This document shows positions 1-9,481 of a DNA stretch of 64,000 bases, piece by piece. The DNA lies in the NCBI GenBank assembly GCA_947473045.1, contig CANJCO010000011.1, positions 32,250 to 96,249 on the forward strand, read 5' to 3'. Position numbers and translations under genes: made by a program. The notes beneath the pieces are model-generated. The model was given only the letters and a program-made list of their open reading frames with translations. It was not told where the DNA came from and searched no databases. Numbering within the stretch: the stretch's first letter is position 1; each line of letters starts with the position of its first letter. Source of the DNA: Myxococcales bacterium. GTDB taxonomy: Bacteria > Myxococcota_A > Polyangia > Polyangiales > Polyangiaceae.

Positions 1-1362
1 TGCTTCGAAATCTTCGAGAGCTTCGACCGCGGCGATCAGGAGCAGCTGATGGAGACCGTCGACGCGCTGATCATGGCCGACGGCGATGTGCACCCGGCCG
101 AAGCGCAGTTTCGCGCCGAGCTCGCGGCGCTGCTCGAAGCAGAATCAGACATCGAGCTCGATGACGACGCAGTGAGCGTGCGGGCGGTGCGGCTGCTTGC
201 TCCGAGCGAGCTGCGAGCATCGGGCTCCGACCACCCCTTCTTCGCGCCGACCGAGTTTCACTACTCGGCCAACCCTGCGCGCATCGCCGAGCAGATCGCG
301 GGAGATCGCGCGCTGCTCGACCGCGTGACCGGCATCTGGAACGACCAACGCGCGGCAGGCGCGGGCAAGCTCGCGGGAAAGCACAACGTGGGCGAGTTCG
401 ACGGCGAGGCGCCGTTCCTCGACGGCCACATCTACGTCATGCCTACGAAGCCGGGACAGCGCTACGCCCTCACGGTGCTGGGCGATCTCCACGGCTGCTA
501 CAGCATTCTCAAAGCGACGCTCATGCAGTCGCGCTTCTTCGAGCGCGTCGACGCCTTTCGCGCCGATCCGCGAAACAACCCCGAGCCGCGTTTGATCTTG
601 CTTGGAGACTACATCGATCGCGGCATGTTCTCGCTCAACGGCGTGCTTCGATCGGTCTTGCAGCTGCTCGCAACCGCGCCCGAGTTCGTCTACGTGCTGC
701 GCGGAAACCACGAATACTACATCGAGCACAAAGGCCACATGTACGGCGGCGTGAAGCCGGCGGAGGCGATCAACACGCTCAAGCCGCACCTGCCGATCGA
801 CGTATTTCGCCACTACTCGGCGACGTTCGAACAGATGCCCTCCGCGTTGCTGGTCGGACGCACGCTGTTCGTGCACGGCGGCATTGCGCGCGATCTGCTG
901 CTCAAGGAGCGCTACAAAGATTTGTCGTCGCTCAACGATCCGGACATTCGCTTTCAGATGATGTGGAGCGATCCGTCAACCGCCGACGTCATCCCCGCCT
1001 ACCTCCAGGAGAAGAGCGCGCGCTTCGCGTTCGGACGCCTGCAGTTCAAGGCCTTTATGCAGCGCATCGGTTGCACCGCGATGGTGCGCGGCCACGAGAA
1101 GGTCAACGAGGGCTTCGCGCGCGTGTACGACGACCCGCAGGCCGAGCTCTTCACCCTGTTTTCTTCGGGTGGCAGCGACAACGATGACCTCCCGCCGGGC
1201 TCGAGCTACCGCAGCGTCTCGCCGAAGGTGCTCACGGTCTTCATCGACGAGGCGGGAGCCGTGACCTTCGCGCCGTGGGCGCCCGACTACCGCACCTACA
1301 ACGATCCCGAGCGAAACGCGTTTTTTAAGGCGCCTCCCGAGATCGAGCACAAAGTCGACTGA
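1..1362 (+). CDS. TerB-like domain / calcineurin-type metallophosphatase fusion (5' end outside window)
   Basis: The frame is open from base 1, so the first in-frame ATG at 49 is probably internal and the gene starts left of the window. The first in-window residues are helical and include MADGDVHPAEAQF, which resembles the ADG..pEe signature of TerB-like tellurite-resistance domains (inference). The rest is a PPP/calcineurin-type phosphoesterase with its metal-binding motifs in order: GDLHG near base 481, GDYIDRG near 604, GNHE near 703, then VHGGI and a late RGHE. These residues bind two metal ions in the family and hydrolyse phosphoserine/phosphothreonine or small phosphoesters. No signal peptide or membrane segment is visible. 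In a chromosome rich in Ser/Thr kinases, a protein-phosphatase role is attractive but unproven. An MFS gene follows 48 bp downstream on the same strand. Confidence 0.85.
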   Translation, partial: CFEIFESFDRGDQEQLMETVDALIMADGDVHPAEAQFRAELAALLEAESDIELDDDAVSVRAVRLLAPSELRASGSDHPFFAPTEFHYSANPARIAEQIAGDRALLDRVTGIWNDQRAAGAGKLAGKHNVGEFDGEAPFLDGHIYVMPTKPGQRYALTVLGDLHGCYSILKATLMQSRFFERVDAFRADPRNNPEPRLILLGDYIDRGMFSLNGVLRSVLQLLATAPEFVYVLRGNHEYYIEHKGHMYGGVKPAEAINTLKPHLPIDVFRHYSATFEQMPSALLVGRTLFVHGGIARDLLLKERYKDLSSLNDPDIRFQMMWSDPSTADVIPAYLQEKSARFAFGRLQFKAFMQRIGCTAMVRGHEKVNEGFARVYDDPQAELFTLFSSGGSDNDDLPPGSSYRSVSPKVLTVFIDEAGAVTFAPWAPDYRTYNDPERNAFFKAPPEIEHKVD

Positions 1363-1410
1363 GGCGCGCGACCGCGTGACACCCGGACACGCGCCGACTA
1401 CCAGAGGACC

Positions 1411-2631
1411 ATGAGCGCCGCGGACGCCAGCCCCTTCGCGGCCTTCGGTTACCGCGACTACCGACTGCTTCAGTCGGCCAAAATTGCCTCCGTCATCGGC
1501 GTGCAAATGCAGAGCGTGGCGGTCGGTCTGCAGGTCAAGGACCTCACCCACCGCGCGCTCGATCTCGGGTTCGTCGGCCTGATGCAATTCTTGCCGTTCG
1601 TCGCCCTGTCGCTCGCAGCCGGTCACGTCGCCGACCGGTTCGACCGCAGACGCGTGCTCGCGATCTGCCACGGATCGGTCGCGCTGGTGTCGCTCGCGCT
1701 CTGCGCAAACGCCCGCTCCGGCGGCGGCGGCGTCGCGCCCATTTATGCGCTGCTGCTGCTGTTCGGCACCGCGCGCGTGTTCGCGGGCCCCGCCGCGCAG
1801 TCGATGCTGCCGAACCTCGTGGCCAAGGAGCACTTTGGCAACGCGGTCGCGTGGAGCAGCGCCTTGTGGCAGGCGTGCACCATCGTGGGTCCCGCGATCG
1901 GCGGCTTTTTGTACGCGCTCGGTGCGGCGAGCGTCTACGCCACGAGCGCAGCGCTGTCGGCGTCGTCGATGACCCTCGTGCTGCTGATGCGCCCTCGCGA
2001 AATCGCGCGCAAAAGCGAGCCCGCGACGCTGCGAACGCTCTTCGCCGGCGTGCGCTTTGTGTGGAAAAAGAAGCTCATTTTAGGCTCGATCACGCTCGAT
2101 CTGTTCGCGGTACTCTTCGGCGGCGCGGTCGCGCTTCTGCCGATCTTCGCCGACCGGCTCGGCGTCGGCCCGATCGGCTTCGGTGTGCTCCGGAGCGCGC
2201 CCGCTGTCGGCGCGGCGTGCACTGCCATCGCCCTCGCGTTTCGACCGCTGAGGCGCCGATCGGGCGCGTGGATGTTCGCGTGCGTCGGCATCTTCGGCGT
2301 GGCGACCGTCGGCTTCGGCCTGTCGACGAGCTTCGCGCTGTCGCTCGCCATGCTGGCCATCACCGGAGCCGTCGACATGGTGTCGGTCGCCGTCCGGCAA
2401 ACCCTCGTTCAGATCGAGACCCCCGACGAGATGCGCGGGCGCGTCTCGGCCGTGAACCTGGTGTTCGTCGGAGCCTCGAACGAGCTGGGCGAATTCGAAT
2501 CCGGCGTCACGGCCGAGTGGCTGGGCCCCGTGCGCGCCGTCGTGGCGGGCGGCGTTGGCACCGTACTCGTCGTGCTGGCGTGCGCGGGCCTGTTTCCCGA
2601 GCTTCGCAAGGTCGATCGCCTCGGCAGCTGA
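1411..2631 (+). CDS. MFS exporter, MFS_3 / EntS-like family
   Basis: This 406-residue, very hydrophobic protein shows the pattern of a 12-helix major facilitator. It has a GHVADRFDRRRVL loop between helices 2 and 3, which is the MFS motif A. The late segment TPDEMRGRVSAVNLVFVG is characteristic of the MFS_3 group that includes the enterobactin exporter EntS. Family members use the proton gradient to export siderophores or drugs across the inner membrane; no siderophore genes are seen here, so the substrate is unknown. The ATG at 1411 follows an AGAGGA ribosome-binding sequence. A small hairpin at 2642-2656 separates it from the convergent proline iminopeptidase gene. Confidence 0.85.
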   Translation: MSAADASPFAAFGYRDYRLLQSAKIASVIGVQMQSVAVGLQVKDLTHRALDLGFVGLMQFLPFVALSLAAGHVADRFDRRRVLAICHGSVALVSLALCANARSGGGGVAPIYALLLLFGTARVFAGPAAQSMLPNLVAKEHFGNAVAWSSALWQACTIVGPAIGGFLYALGAASVYATSAALSASSMTLVLLMRPREIARKSEPATLRTLFAGVRFVWKKKLILGSITLDLFAVLFGGAVALLPIFADRLGVGPIGFGVLRSAPAVGAACTAIALAFRPLRRRSGAWMFACVGIFGVATVGFGLSTSFALSLAMLAITGAVDMVSVAVRQTLVQIETPDEMRGRVSAVNLVFVGASNELGEFESGVTAEWLGPVRAVVAGGVGTVLVVLACAGLFPELRKVDRLGS

Positions 2632-2641
2632 GAGCGCCCCG

Positions 2642-2656
2642 CGCTTTGCGAAAGCG
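2642..2656. terminator. Candidate bidirectional terminator between convergent genes
   Basis: CGCTTT-GCG-AAAGCG is a perfect 6-bp inverted repeat in the 48-bp gap between the MFS gene and the convergent pip gene. There is no long T-run, so it may be a weak or Rho-assisted terminator. Confidence 0.35.
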
Positions 2657-2679
2657 ACAGCTTCGGCCCGCGCTATCGC

Positions 2680-3630
2680 TCAGCGAAAGCGATTGGTCGC
2701 CGACACCAGCTCGTGCAAGTTGCCGGGCTCGAGCGCTGCGTGCCCCGCGTCTCCGACGATGCGCAGATCGGCCTCGGGCCACGCCCGGTGCAGGGCCCAG
2801 GCGCTGTCCATCGGACACACCACGTCGTAGCGCCCCTGCACGATGACGGCGGGAATGTGCCGGATGCGGCCGACGTCGGCGATGAGCGCGTCATCGCGAT
2901 CGAAGAAGCCGCGATTGACGAAGTAGTGGCATTCGATGCGCGCGAAGGCGAGCGCGAACGCGTCCGCGTCCATCTTGGCGACGAGCGCGGCGTCGGGCTG
3001 CAGGCAGCTCGTGCGGCTCTCCCAGACGCTCCACGCCTTGGCGGCGCGCAGACGCTCGGTCTCGTCGGAGCTGGTCAAACGCTTGTAGTATGCACCGACC
3101 ATGTCGCCGCGCTCGGCCTCGGGGATCACGGCGACGTAGTCTTCCCACGCGTCAGGAAAAATGCGGCTCGCGCCCTCCTGATAAAACCAGTCGATCTCGC
3201 GCTTTCGCAGCAGAAAAATCCCGCGCAGCACCAGCTCGCTTACGCGCTCCGGGTGCCTCTGCGCGTAGGCCAGCGCGAGCGTCGACCCCCACGATCCCCC
3301 GAACACCAGCCACTTTTCGATGCAGAGCGTCTCGCGAATCGCTTCCATGTCGGCCACGAGGTCCCACGTGGTGTTCTGGTCGAGCGAGGCGTGCGGCGTG
3401 CTCTTTCCGCAGCCGCGCTGATCGATGAGCACGATGCGGTAGGCCGCCGGGTCGAAGAAGCAGCGGTGCTTCGGATCGGTGCCGCCGCCCGGCCCGCCAT
3501 GCACGAACACCGCAGGCTTGCCTTCGGGGTTGCCCGAGACCTCGTAGTAAATGGAGTGCCCGCCGGAGACGCGGAACATTCCGGTTTCGTGAGGTTCGAT
3601 CGGCGGGTACAGCGTCAGCAGCGAGGTCAT
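2680..3630 (-). CDS. pip: Proline iminopeptidase
   Basis: The predicted cytoplasmic alpha/beta hydrolase removes N-terminal proline from peptides. From the ATG at 3630 it is 316 residues, the normal length for this family (peptidase S33). Visible motifs are the oxyanion-hole HGGPGG at residues 44-49, [11 protein letters not shown] at 70-80, the nucleophile elbow GGSWGS at 111-116 with Ser113, and later the acid (GRYDVVCP) and histidine (DAGHA) of the triad. An upstream open stretch of about 106 codons exists but has no family similarity and overlaps the divergent FKBP gene, so it was not used. The gene is convergent with the MFS gene. Confidence 0.93.
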   Translation of the reverse strand: MTSLLTLYPPIEPHETGMFRVSGGHSIYYEVSGNPEGKPAVFVHGGPGGGTDPKHRCFFDPAAYRIVLIDQRGCGKSTPHASLDQNTTWDLVADMEAIRETLCIEKWLVFGGSWGSTLALAYAQRHPERVSELVLRGIFLLRKREIDWFYQEGASRIFPDAWEDYVAVIPEAERGDMVGAYYKRLTSSDETERLRAAKAWSVWESRTSCLQPDAALVAKMDADAFALAFARIECHYFVNRGFFDRDDALIADVGRIRHIPAVIVQGRYDVVCPMDSAWALHRAWPEADLRIVGDAGHAALEPGNLHELVSATNRFR

Positions 3631-3705
3631 CGCAAAACCGTTAGCACGACCCGCGCGGCGCTTGCGCGCTTGACGGCGCGCGCTCAAATGTGGCGAAGTG
3701 CCGCC

Positions 3706-4035
3706 ATGACGCAAGAGCTCGTGATCGAGACCCTCACTGCAGGAACCGGCGCAGAGGCCAAGCGCGGCGACAACGTCACCGTGCACTATGTCGGCACGCT
3801 GACGAGCGGCTCCAAGTTCGACAGCTCCCGCGATCGCGGCAAGGGCTTTTCGTTTCCGCTCGGCGCAGGACGCGTGATCAGCGGCTGGGACCTTGGCGTC
3901 GCGGGGATGAAGGTCGGCGAGCTGCGCAAGCTCACCATTCCGCCGCACCTGGGCTACGGCGCGGGCGGATTTCCGCCCGTCATTCCGGCCAACGCGACGC
4001 TCGTGTTTGAAGTCGAGCTGCTCAGCATCGGCTGA
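3706..4035 (+). CDS. FKBP-type peptidyl-prolyl cis-trans isomerase
   Basis: At 109 residues this is a minimal single-domain FKBP. It contains the canonical [16 protein letters not shown], the [20 protein letters not shown] core, and the closing [20 protein letters not shown] and [10 protein letters not shown] strands. These form the proline-binding pocket used for isomerisation of Xaa-Pro bonds in protein folding. No signal peptide or chaperone insert is present, so it should be cytoplasmic. The ATG at 3706 gives the normal family N-terminus; an ATG at 3688 would add six residues. The gene diverges from pip and is convergent with the isc operon. Confidence 0.93.
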   Translation: MTQELVIETLTAGTGAEAKRGDNVTVHYVGTLTSGSKFDSSRDRGKGFSFPLGAGRVISGWDLGVAGMKVGELRKLTIPPHLGYGAGGFPPVIPANATLVFEVELLSIG

Positions 4036-4045
4036 CGCGCGGCGA

Positions 4046-4059
4046 GGCTGACTTCAGCC
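4046..4059. terminator. Candidate bidirectional terminator at the end of the isc operon
   Basis: GGCTGA-CT-TCAGCC is a perfect 6-bp inverted repeat in the 28-bp gap between the convergent FKBP and fdx genes. An alternative pairing GCTGAC...GTCAGC spans 4047-4068. Confidence 0.4.
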
Positions 4060-4063
4060 GCAG

Positions 4064-4414
4064 TCAGCGTTTCGTGTATTTTCCACGCATTTCGGGGTGC
4101 TCGTTTTCGAACGCCTCGATGCTCTCGCGCGAGATCTCCACTTCGATCGTGCCCTCGCCGGTGATCTTCGCCTGACAGCCGAGGCGGGAGGGCGATCGCA
4201 CGTCGAACGCCTTGTCGAGGATGTCGTTCTCCTCGTCTTCCATCTCGGTCAGGAGCGACGCGCCCGCGTGAATGTACACGTGGCAGGTCGAGCACGCGCA
4301 CACGCCCCCGCACGCGTAGCCCTCGGGCGCGCCGACACCCTGGGCGGCCTCGAGAAGCGACGTTCCGACGGGCACTTCGGCCTCTGCGAATCCACGAAAG
4401 ATGACTCTGGCCAT
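4064..4414 (-). CDS. fdx: ISC-type 2Fe-2S ferredoxin
   Basis: This 116-residue adrenodoxin-type ferredoxin has its cluster ligands at Cys35, Cys41, Cys44 and Cys80 (CGGVCACSTC followed by LGC), the C-x5-C-x2-C...C pattern of isc ferredoxins. It supplies electrons to the IscS/IscU assembly complex. It is the last gene of the operon: the ATG at 4414 lies one base after the hscA stop codon. An upstream in-frame extension to 4471 overlaps hscA and was rejected. Confidence 0.95.
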   Translation of the reverse strand: MARVIFRGFAEAEVPVGTSLLEAAQGVGAPEGYACGGVCACSTCHVYIHAGASLLTEMEDEENDILDKAFDVRSPSRLGCQAKITGEGTIEVEISRESIEAFENEHPEMRGKYTKR

Positions 4415-4415
4415 G

Positions 4416-6362
4416 TTAGCGACGGTGCTCCTCGAGATGGGCTTCGACGCCCTTGGCGCCTGCGACGTCACGCGACAAATCGTCGACGCGCTTGCCGGAA
4501 ATAGCGCGAGCGATCGCGCGATTCATGCGCCTGCCCGCGAAGGCCTGCGTCGCGGCGTCGAGCGTGTCGATCTTCGCGGTAATTCGTGAGGGATCAGAGC
4601 CCGAAGCCGCAGCGCGCAGTTCGCCGAGCGCGCCCATGATCGCGTCGCGCTCGCCGGCTTCGAGCAAGTCGAAATCAGCGGCGAGGGCCTTGTCGGTCGC
4701 GAGCGCGATGCGGCCCGCTTCGACACGCCCTTCAGCGACCCGGCGCGCGCGAAGATCGTCTTCGCCGTGGTCGAGCGCCTCGAGGAGCATCTGCTCGACC
4801 GCAGCGTCGTCGAGACCGTACGAAGGCTTGACCGCCACCGTCTGTTCGAGGCCGGTGGTGGCCTCTTTCGCGTGCACGCTCAGGAGGCCATCGGCGTCGA
4901 CCCGAAAGCCGACCTCGAGGCGCGCGATGCCCGCGGGCATGGGCGGAATGCCCTTGAGCGTGAAGCGCGCGAGGCTCCTGCAGTCGCCCACGAGCTCGCG
5001 CTCTCCCTGCACGACGTGAATCTCGAAGCCGGTCTGGTTGTCTTCCTGGGTGGTGTAGCTGCCGCGCGCGCCCACAGGGATGGTCGTGTTGCGCGGGAGG
5101 ATCTTGTCGACGACCCCGCCTCCGACCTCGATGCCCAGCGAGAGCGGCAGAACGTCGAGCAGCAGCACGTCTTGCCTGGGGCCGGATCCCGCAAGCAAAT
5201 CGGCCTGAATCGCCGCTCCGTAGGCCACCACCTGCTCGGCGTCGATGTCAGCGAGCGGCGCCCTGCCGAAGATGCGCTCGACATAGGCGCGCACCGCAGG
5301 CACCCGCGTGGAGCCGCCCACCAAAATGACGCCGTCGAGCTGCGACGCTTCGAGCCCGGCATCGCGCAGCGCGCGACGACACGCGACGCCGGTGCGCTCC
5401 AGAAGCGGCGCGATGAGCTCTTCGAACCGCCCGCGCGTGACGGTGAGGTGCTGCTCGCCCCCGGTTGACAGCGGCACCTGCACTTCGACCGCGTCGCGCG
5501 AAGTGAGGGCGTGCTTCACCTCGCGCGCCTTGTCGAGGACGAGGCGCACGACCGCGGGGCTCAGCCTGGGGTGCGGCGTGAGCGAGTGCGGACGCGCCTT
5601 CTCGGCCTCCATCCAGCCCAGCGCGCAGAGCATGTCTTCGGCGAGCGCCCGGTCCATGTCATCGCCCCCGAGCGCGCTGTCGCCTCCGGTCGATTTGACC
5701 TGAAATACGCCGTCGTCGAGCAGCAGCGTCGTGATGTCGAACGTCCCGCCACCGAGATCGTAGACTGCGAAGTGCCCGCTGCTGTTTTTGTCGAGCCCGT
5801 AGGCCAGCGCGGCGGCGGTAGGCTCGTTGAGCAGCCGGAGCACGTCGAGCCCTGCGAGACGGCCGGCGTCTTTCGTAGCCTGTCGCTGCGCGTCGTCGAA
5901 GTACGCGGGCACGGTGATCACGACGCCGCCTACGCGGCCAAGCTCGTCTTCGGCGCGGCTCTTGAGCTCGCGAAGGATCTCGGCGCTGACCTCGACGGGA
6001 TTGACGACGCGGCCGCCGCCGACCCGAAAGCGCACGACGTTCGGCTCTCCAGGCGCCGGCGCAACGAAGTGATAAGGCCCGAGCCTGCGCGTCTCGGCGT
6101 CATCGGCGCCCCTGCCCACGAAGCGCTTGACGCTCACGATGGTGTCGCTGGGGCGCTCGAACGCGTGCTTCTTCGCGACCGTGCCCACGACGATTTCGTC
6201 GTCATCGTAGGCAACCACGCTCGGGAGCAACACCTCACCATCGCAATTGGAGATGGCGAACGGCTTGTCGTTTTTCACGTAAGCCACCAGCGAGTTGGTG
6301 GTGCCGAGGTCGATGCCGACGGGGCGCGGCGCAGCTTTGGGGTCGAAAATCTCGAAGAGCAT
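4416..6362 (-). CDS. hscA: Hsp70-type chaperone HscA
   Basis: HscA is the specialised Hsp70 that, with HscB, releases a newly built Fe-S cluster from IscU. The 648-residue protein carries the nucleotide-binding signatures [12 protein letters not shown] near the N-terminus, [13 protein letters not shown] in the middle and the [14 protein letters not shown] phosphate loop. A substrate-binding domain ([22 protein letters not shown]) and a helical lid follow. The start ATG at 6362 is 14 bp after the hscB stop; an 11-residue upstream extension was rejected because it overlaps hscB. Its assignment as HscA rather than DnaK rests on the operon and on the LPPVK recognition motif in the neighbouring IscU. 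Confidence 0.94.
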   Translation of the reverse strand: MLFEIFDPKAAPRPVGIDLGTTNSLVAYVKNDKPFAISNCDGEVLLPSVVAYDDDEIVVGTVAKKHAFERPSDTIVSVKRFVGRGADDAETRRLGPYHFVAPAPGEPNVVRFRVGGGRVVNPVEVSAEILRELKSRAEDELGRVGGVVITVPAYFDDAQRQATKDAGRLAGLDVLRLLNEPTAAALAYGLDKNSSGHFAVYDLGGGTFDITTLLLDDGVFQVKSTGGDSALGGDDMDRALAEDMLCALGWMEAEKARPHSLTPHPRLSPAVVRLVLDKAREVKHALTSRDAVEVQVPLSTGGEQHLTVTRGRFEELIAPLLERTGVACRRALRDAGLEASQLDGVILVGGSTRVPAVRAYVERIFGRAPLADIDAEQVVAYGAAIQADLLAGSGPRQDVLLLDVLPLSLGIEVGGGVVDKILPRNTTIPVGARGSYTTQEDNQTGFEIHVVQGERELVGDCRSLARFTLKGIPPMPAGIARLEVGFRVDADGLLSVHAKEATTGLEQTVAVKPSYGLDDAAVEQMLLEALDHGEDDLRARRVAEGRVEAGRIALATDKALAADFDLLEAGERDAIMGALGELRAAASGSDPSRITAKIDTLDAATQAFAGRRMNRAIARAISGKRVDDLSRDVAGAKGVEAHLEEHRR

Positions 6363-6376
6363 AAAGGTGCTTTTTT

Positions 6377-6904
6377 TCAGGCGGTGGACGCGCAATCGGA
6401 GAGGTCGTCGAGGATGGCCTGCGCCTCATCGATGAAGCGCCGGTAAAATCGCAGCTCGCCAAGCTTGCCGACGAGCTCGGCCGCACGGCCGCTGTCGAAT
6501 CCGGCCGCGAGCTCGGCTTGCGCGCCAAGCTCGGTCGCGCGGAGCGCGTCGCGAAGATCGGCAATCGCAACCGCGTTGCGAGAGGCTCTGGCCTCTGCGA
6601 GCGCCTCGCGTTGCTCGAGCATATCCATCAAGAACGCGGGGTCGGCCTTCGGCTCGTGACCATCGCCTACTGCGATTCCGAGGAGCGTCATCAGCGCCTC
6701 TGCGCGCGAGACCGGATCGCGCACGGTACGGAAGGCCTCGTTGACCGCGACGGCACGCGACAGCGCATCGCGGCGCTCACTCGCCCCCGCCTGCGCGTAG
6801 CGATCGGGGTGCAGCGCACGCGACAGCTCGCGATGCGCCTTCTCGGCCACGGCGAGATCGAGCGCGTAGCGCCGAGGCAAACCAAGGGTCGCGAACGGAT
6901 CCAT
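6377..6904 (-). CDS. hscB: J-domain co-chaperone HscB
   Basis: This 175-residue protein has an N-terminal J-domain with the HPD tripeptide at residues 32-34, which stimulates HscA ATPase activity, and a C-terminal helical bundle that binds IscU. The start overlaps the iscA stop codon in a TGATG arrangement, so translation is probably coupled. The zinc-binding cysteines found at the N-terminus of eukaryotic homologues are absent, as in bacterial HscB. Confidence 0.93.
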   Translation of the reverse strand: MDPFATLGLPRRYALDLAVAEKAHRELSRALHPDRYAQAGASERRDALSRAVAVNEAFRTVRDPVSRAEALMTLLGIAVGDGHEPKADPAFLMDMLEQREALAEARASRNAVAIADLRDALRATELGAQAELAAGFDSGRAAELVGKLGELRFYRRFIDEAQAILDDLSDCASTA

Positions 6905-7296
6905 CACACCGTAAACGAGTGGCCGCAACCGCAGCTCGTCTTCTCGTTGGGATTGACGAATTTGAAGCCCTGCTGCATCAGCGTGTGCTCCCAGTCGAGC
7001 TCCATGCCGGCGAGATACACGAGGCTCTTCGGGTCGACGACCACCCGCACCGGAGTGCCGTCTTTCGCCACGTAGTCGAACACGCGATCTTTCACGCGCG
7101 GCTCGCCGTCATGAAATTCGATCACGTACGAAAAGCCCGAGCATCCGCCGCCGCGAATGCCCAGCCGAAGCGACGTGCCGGAAGTACCGCGCTTTTGAAT
7201 CTGCTTGCGGATGGCCTCGACTGCAGCCGGCGACACCGTCACCGCGAGCGGCGGCTTGGCGGCCTCGGGGCCGAGGGCGTCGGTGACGGCGTTCAC
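6904..7296 (-). CDS. iscA: A-type Fe-S carrier IscA
   Basis: IscA carries iron or Fe-S clusters from the scaffold to target proteins. From the GTG at 7296 the protein has 130 residues, with the three conserved cysteines at GGGC (residue 52) and in the C-terminal SCGCGHSF (residues 122 and 124). The loop between the first and second cysteine is about six residues longer than in E. coli IscA. The GTG overlaps the iscU stop (GTGA), giving a coupled start. A longer open frame upstream is only iscU read in another frame. Confidence 0.93.
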   Translation of the reverse strand: MNAVTDALGPEAAKPPLAVTVSPAAVEAIRKQIQKRGTSGTSLRLGIRGGGCSGFSYVIEFHDGEPRVKDRVFDYVAKDGTPVRVVVDPKSLVYLAGMELDWEHTLMQQGFKFVNPNEKTSCGCGHSFTV

Positions 7297-7691
7297 GTCG
7301 AAGCCCGTTTGGCCGCCTGCTTCTTGCGGTAGTCGTCGATCGCGCTCTTGATGGCGTCTTCGGCGAGCACAGAGCAGTGAATCTTCACCGGCGGCAAGTT
7401 GAGCTCGGTGACGATGTCGCCGTTTTTGATCTGTTCGGCTTCGTCGAGCGTCTTGCCTTTGAGCCACTCGGTCGCGAGCGATGACGAGGCGATCGCCGAG
7501 CCGCACCCGAACGTCTTGAACTTGGCGTCCTCGATCACGCCGCCTTCGCCGACCTTGATCTGCAGGCGCATGACGTCGCCGCACGCAGGCGCGCCGACGA
7601 GCCCGGTGCCGACCGTCGGGTCGCTTTTGTCGAGCGTGCCTACGTTGCGGGGATTTTCTGCGTGTTCGACGACTTTGTCGCTGTAAGCCAT
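7293..7691 (-). CDS. iscU: Fe-S cluster scaffold IscU
   Basis: This is the scaffold on which the cluster is built. It is 132 residues with the ligand cysteines Cys37 (APACGD), Cys63 (FGCGS) and Cys106 (IHCS), matching E. coli numbering. The HscA-binding motif LPPVK is present at residues 99-103. It lies 19 bp downstream of iscS in the operon, and its stop codon is shared with the iscA start. Confidence 0.97.
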   Translation of the reverse strand: MAYSDKVVEHAENPRNVGTLDKSDPTVGTGLVGAPACGDVMRLQIKVGEGGVIEDAKFKTFGCGSAIASSSLATEWLKGKTLDEAEQIKNGDIVTELNLPPVKIHCSVLAEDAIKSAIDDYRKKQAAKRAST

Positions 7692-7710
7692 GGCGTTCTT
7701 CCTTTTCGGT

Positions 7711-8934
7711 TCAGTGCGCCGTCCACTGGACGGACTTCAAATCGATGCCTTCCTGGTGCATTTCCCAGAGAGGCGACATGTCACGCAGGTGCTTCACCTT
7801 CGACAGCACGAGATCGGCGACGTAGTCGACCTCGTCTTCGGTGTTGAAGCGGCCGAGCCCAAAGCGAATGCTCGAGTGCGCGAGCTCGTCGCCCACTCCG
7901 AGCGCCCGCAGCACATAGGACGGCTCGAGACTCGACGACGTGCACGCCGATCCCGAGCTCACCGCGACGTCTTTGATCGCCATCATCATGGCTTCGCCTT
8001 CGACGAAGTTGAAGCTCAGGTTGATGTTGCCCGGCAGCCGGTGCTCCATCGATCCGTTGACGTACACCTCGTCGAGCGCGTCCATGATGCGGCTGCGGAG
8101 GCGCTCACGCAGCGCGAAGAGGCGCGCGCTCTCTTCTTTGCCCTCGTGAATCAAAATGTCGGCCGCCTTGCCGAAGCCCACGATGCCGGGAACGTTGAGC
8201 GTGCCGGAGCGCATGCCGCGCTCGTGCCCGCCGCCGTCCATCTGCGCGACCAGCCGCACGCGGGGCTTGCTCCGCCGCACGTAAAGCGCGCCGACGCCCT
8301 TCGGTCCGTACATCTTATGCGCCGTGATCGAGGCCAGATCGACGTTCATCTTCTGCACGTCGAACTCGACCTTGCCAATGCCCTGCACCGCGTCGGTGTG
8401 CAGCAAGACGCCTTTTTCGCGCGTGACCTTGCCAATGGCCTCGAGCGGCTGAACGGTGCCGATTTCGTTGTTGGCGAGCATGAGCGACACGAGGATCGTC
8501 TTGTCGGTGATCGCCTCGCGAACCTGATCGGCGCTCACGATGCCCTGCTTGTCGACCGGCAGGTAAGTCACTTCGAAGCCGTCGCGCTCGAGGCGCTTGC
8601 ACGCATCGAGGATGGCCTTGTGCTCGGTGACCGCCGTGATGATGTGGTTGCCCTTGTCTTTGTAGAACTCGGCCACGCCCTTGAGCGCGACGTTGTCGCT
8701 CTCGGTGGCGCCGCTCGTGAAGACGATCTCCTTTTCGCTCTGCGCTCCGATGAGCTTGGCGATGCGCTCGCGGGCGTACTCGACCGCCTCTTCGGCGACC
8801 CACCCAAACGAGTGGCTGCGGCTCGCGGCGTTGCCGAAATTGCCCTTAAAAAAAGGCAGCATTTCGTCGAGGACGCGCGGATCGACCGGCGTCGTCGAGT
8901 TGTTGTCCATGAAGATGGGGAGCTGAACGGTCAT
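7711..8934 (-). CDS. iscS: Cysteine desulfurase IscS
   Basis: This PLP enzyme takes sulfur from L-cysteine and hands it to IscU as a persulfide. The 407-residue protein has the PLP lysine in ITAHKMYG (Lys207), the active-site His105 in TEHKA, Asp181 in HTDAVQ, and the persulfide Cys331 in the long mobile loop [15 protein letters not shown] that marks IscS (group I) rather than SufS. The ATG at 8934 is 8 bp downstream of the MerR-type regulator. A 23-residue upstream extension overlaps the regulator and was rejected. Confidence 0.97.
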   Translation of the reverse strand: MTVQLPIFMDNNSTTPVDPRVLDEMLPFFKGNFGNAASRSHSFGWVAEEAVEYARERIAKLIGAQSEKEIVFTSGATESDNVALKGVAEFYKDKGNHIITAVTEHKAILDACKRLERDGFEVTYLPVDKQGIVSADQVREAITDKTILVSLMLANNEIGTVQPLEAIGKVTREKGVLLHTDAVQGIGKVEFDVQKMNVDLASITAHKMYGPKGVGALYVRRSKPRVRLVAQMDGGGHERGMRSGTLNVPGIVGFGKAADILIHEGKEESARLFALRERLRSRIMDALDEVYVNGSMEHRLPGNINLSFNFVEGEAMMMAIKDVAVSSGSACTSSSLEPSYVLRALGVGDELAHSSIRFGLGRFNTEDEVDYVADLVLSKVKHLRDMSPLWEMHQEGIDLKSVQWTAH

Positions 8935-8942
8935 GGGTTGTC

Positions 8943-9479
8943 TCAGGATGCAATCGGGTTGGCGTGAAAGCCGGCGATCAGCTCGGGAACGGCGTGATCG
9001 CACTCATGGTGGTCGCAGGAAGTGCAGGTCGACAACATGCGGTCGGGCTCGCAGACGTCGCACGTATCGAGATAGGCGAGGCTCGCCGACAGCTCGCGCT
9101 CGAGTGACTGAAGGCGCTTGCGCAGGACCCGCGTCTCTTCGAGCTTTTTCGTGTAAACTGCACGCATCTTGGTCATCGCGCCGGGCGCCGAGGCGCTCTC
9201 TTCCCAGTCGCGGACGACCGTCTGGATGTCGCTCAGGCTGAAGCCCATGTCCTGGAGCTTGCCGATCCAGCGAATGCGCATGAGCGCGTCGCGACCGTAG
9301 AGGCGGTAGCGGCCCTTGGAGCGCGCGAGTGGCCGGAGCAGGTCGAGCTCCTCGTAGAGGTGAACCGCGCGCACCGACTTGCCCGTTTCCCGTGCCAGAT
9401 CGCCTACTTGCAACAAATCGCCGTCGCCCTCGAGGGCGTCGGTCGATTCAGGGGCGAGGGGGAGGCGAACGCGGGACAT
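8943..9479 (-). CDS. MerR-family regulator with C-terminal Cys cluster, first gene of the isc operon
   Basis: The 178-residue protein has a MerR-type winged helix at about residues 22-90 ([20 protein letters not shown], then the [11 protein letters not shown] wing), a dimerisation helix at about 105-135, and a C-terminal tail with Cys140, Cys143, Cys152, Cys155 and Cys160 (C-x2-C-x8-C-x2-C-x4-C) plus several histidines. The tail could bind an Fe-S cluster or zinc; this is inference. In E. coli the same position is held by iscR (Rrf2 family), which is absent here, so this protein probably senses cluster status and controls the operon. A near-perfect 22-bp dyad ends 2 bp before the ATG. A TTG start at about residue 22 is a possible alternative. 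Confidence 0.85.
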   Translation of the reverse strand: MSRVRLPLAPESTDALEGDGDLLQVGDLARETGKSVRAVHLYEELDLLRPLARSKGRYRLYGRDALMRIRWIGKLQDMGFSLSDIQTVVRDWEESASAPGAMTKMRAVYTKKLEETRVLRKRLQSLERELSASLAYLDTCDVCEPDRMLSTCTSCDHHECDHAVPELIAGFHANPIAS

Positions 9480-9481
9480 GT

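Noticed and set aside
3631..3948. An in-frame extension of pip giving 422 residues
   Set aside because: It would overlap the divergent FKBP gene, and the ATG at 3630 gives the family length.
5511..6446. A long plus-strand open frame across hscA
   Set aside because: It has an antisense composition and no recognisable domain; hscA on the minus strand is unambiguous.
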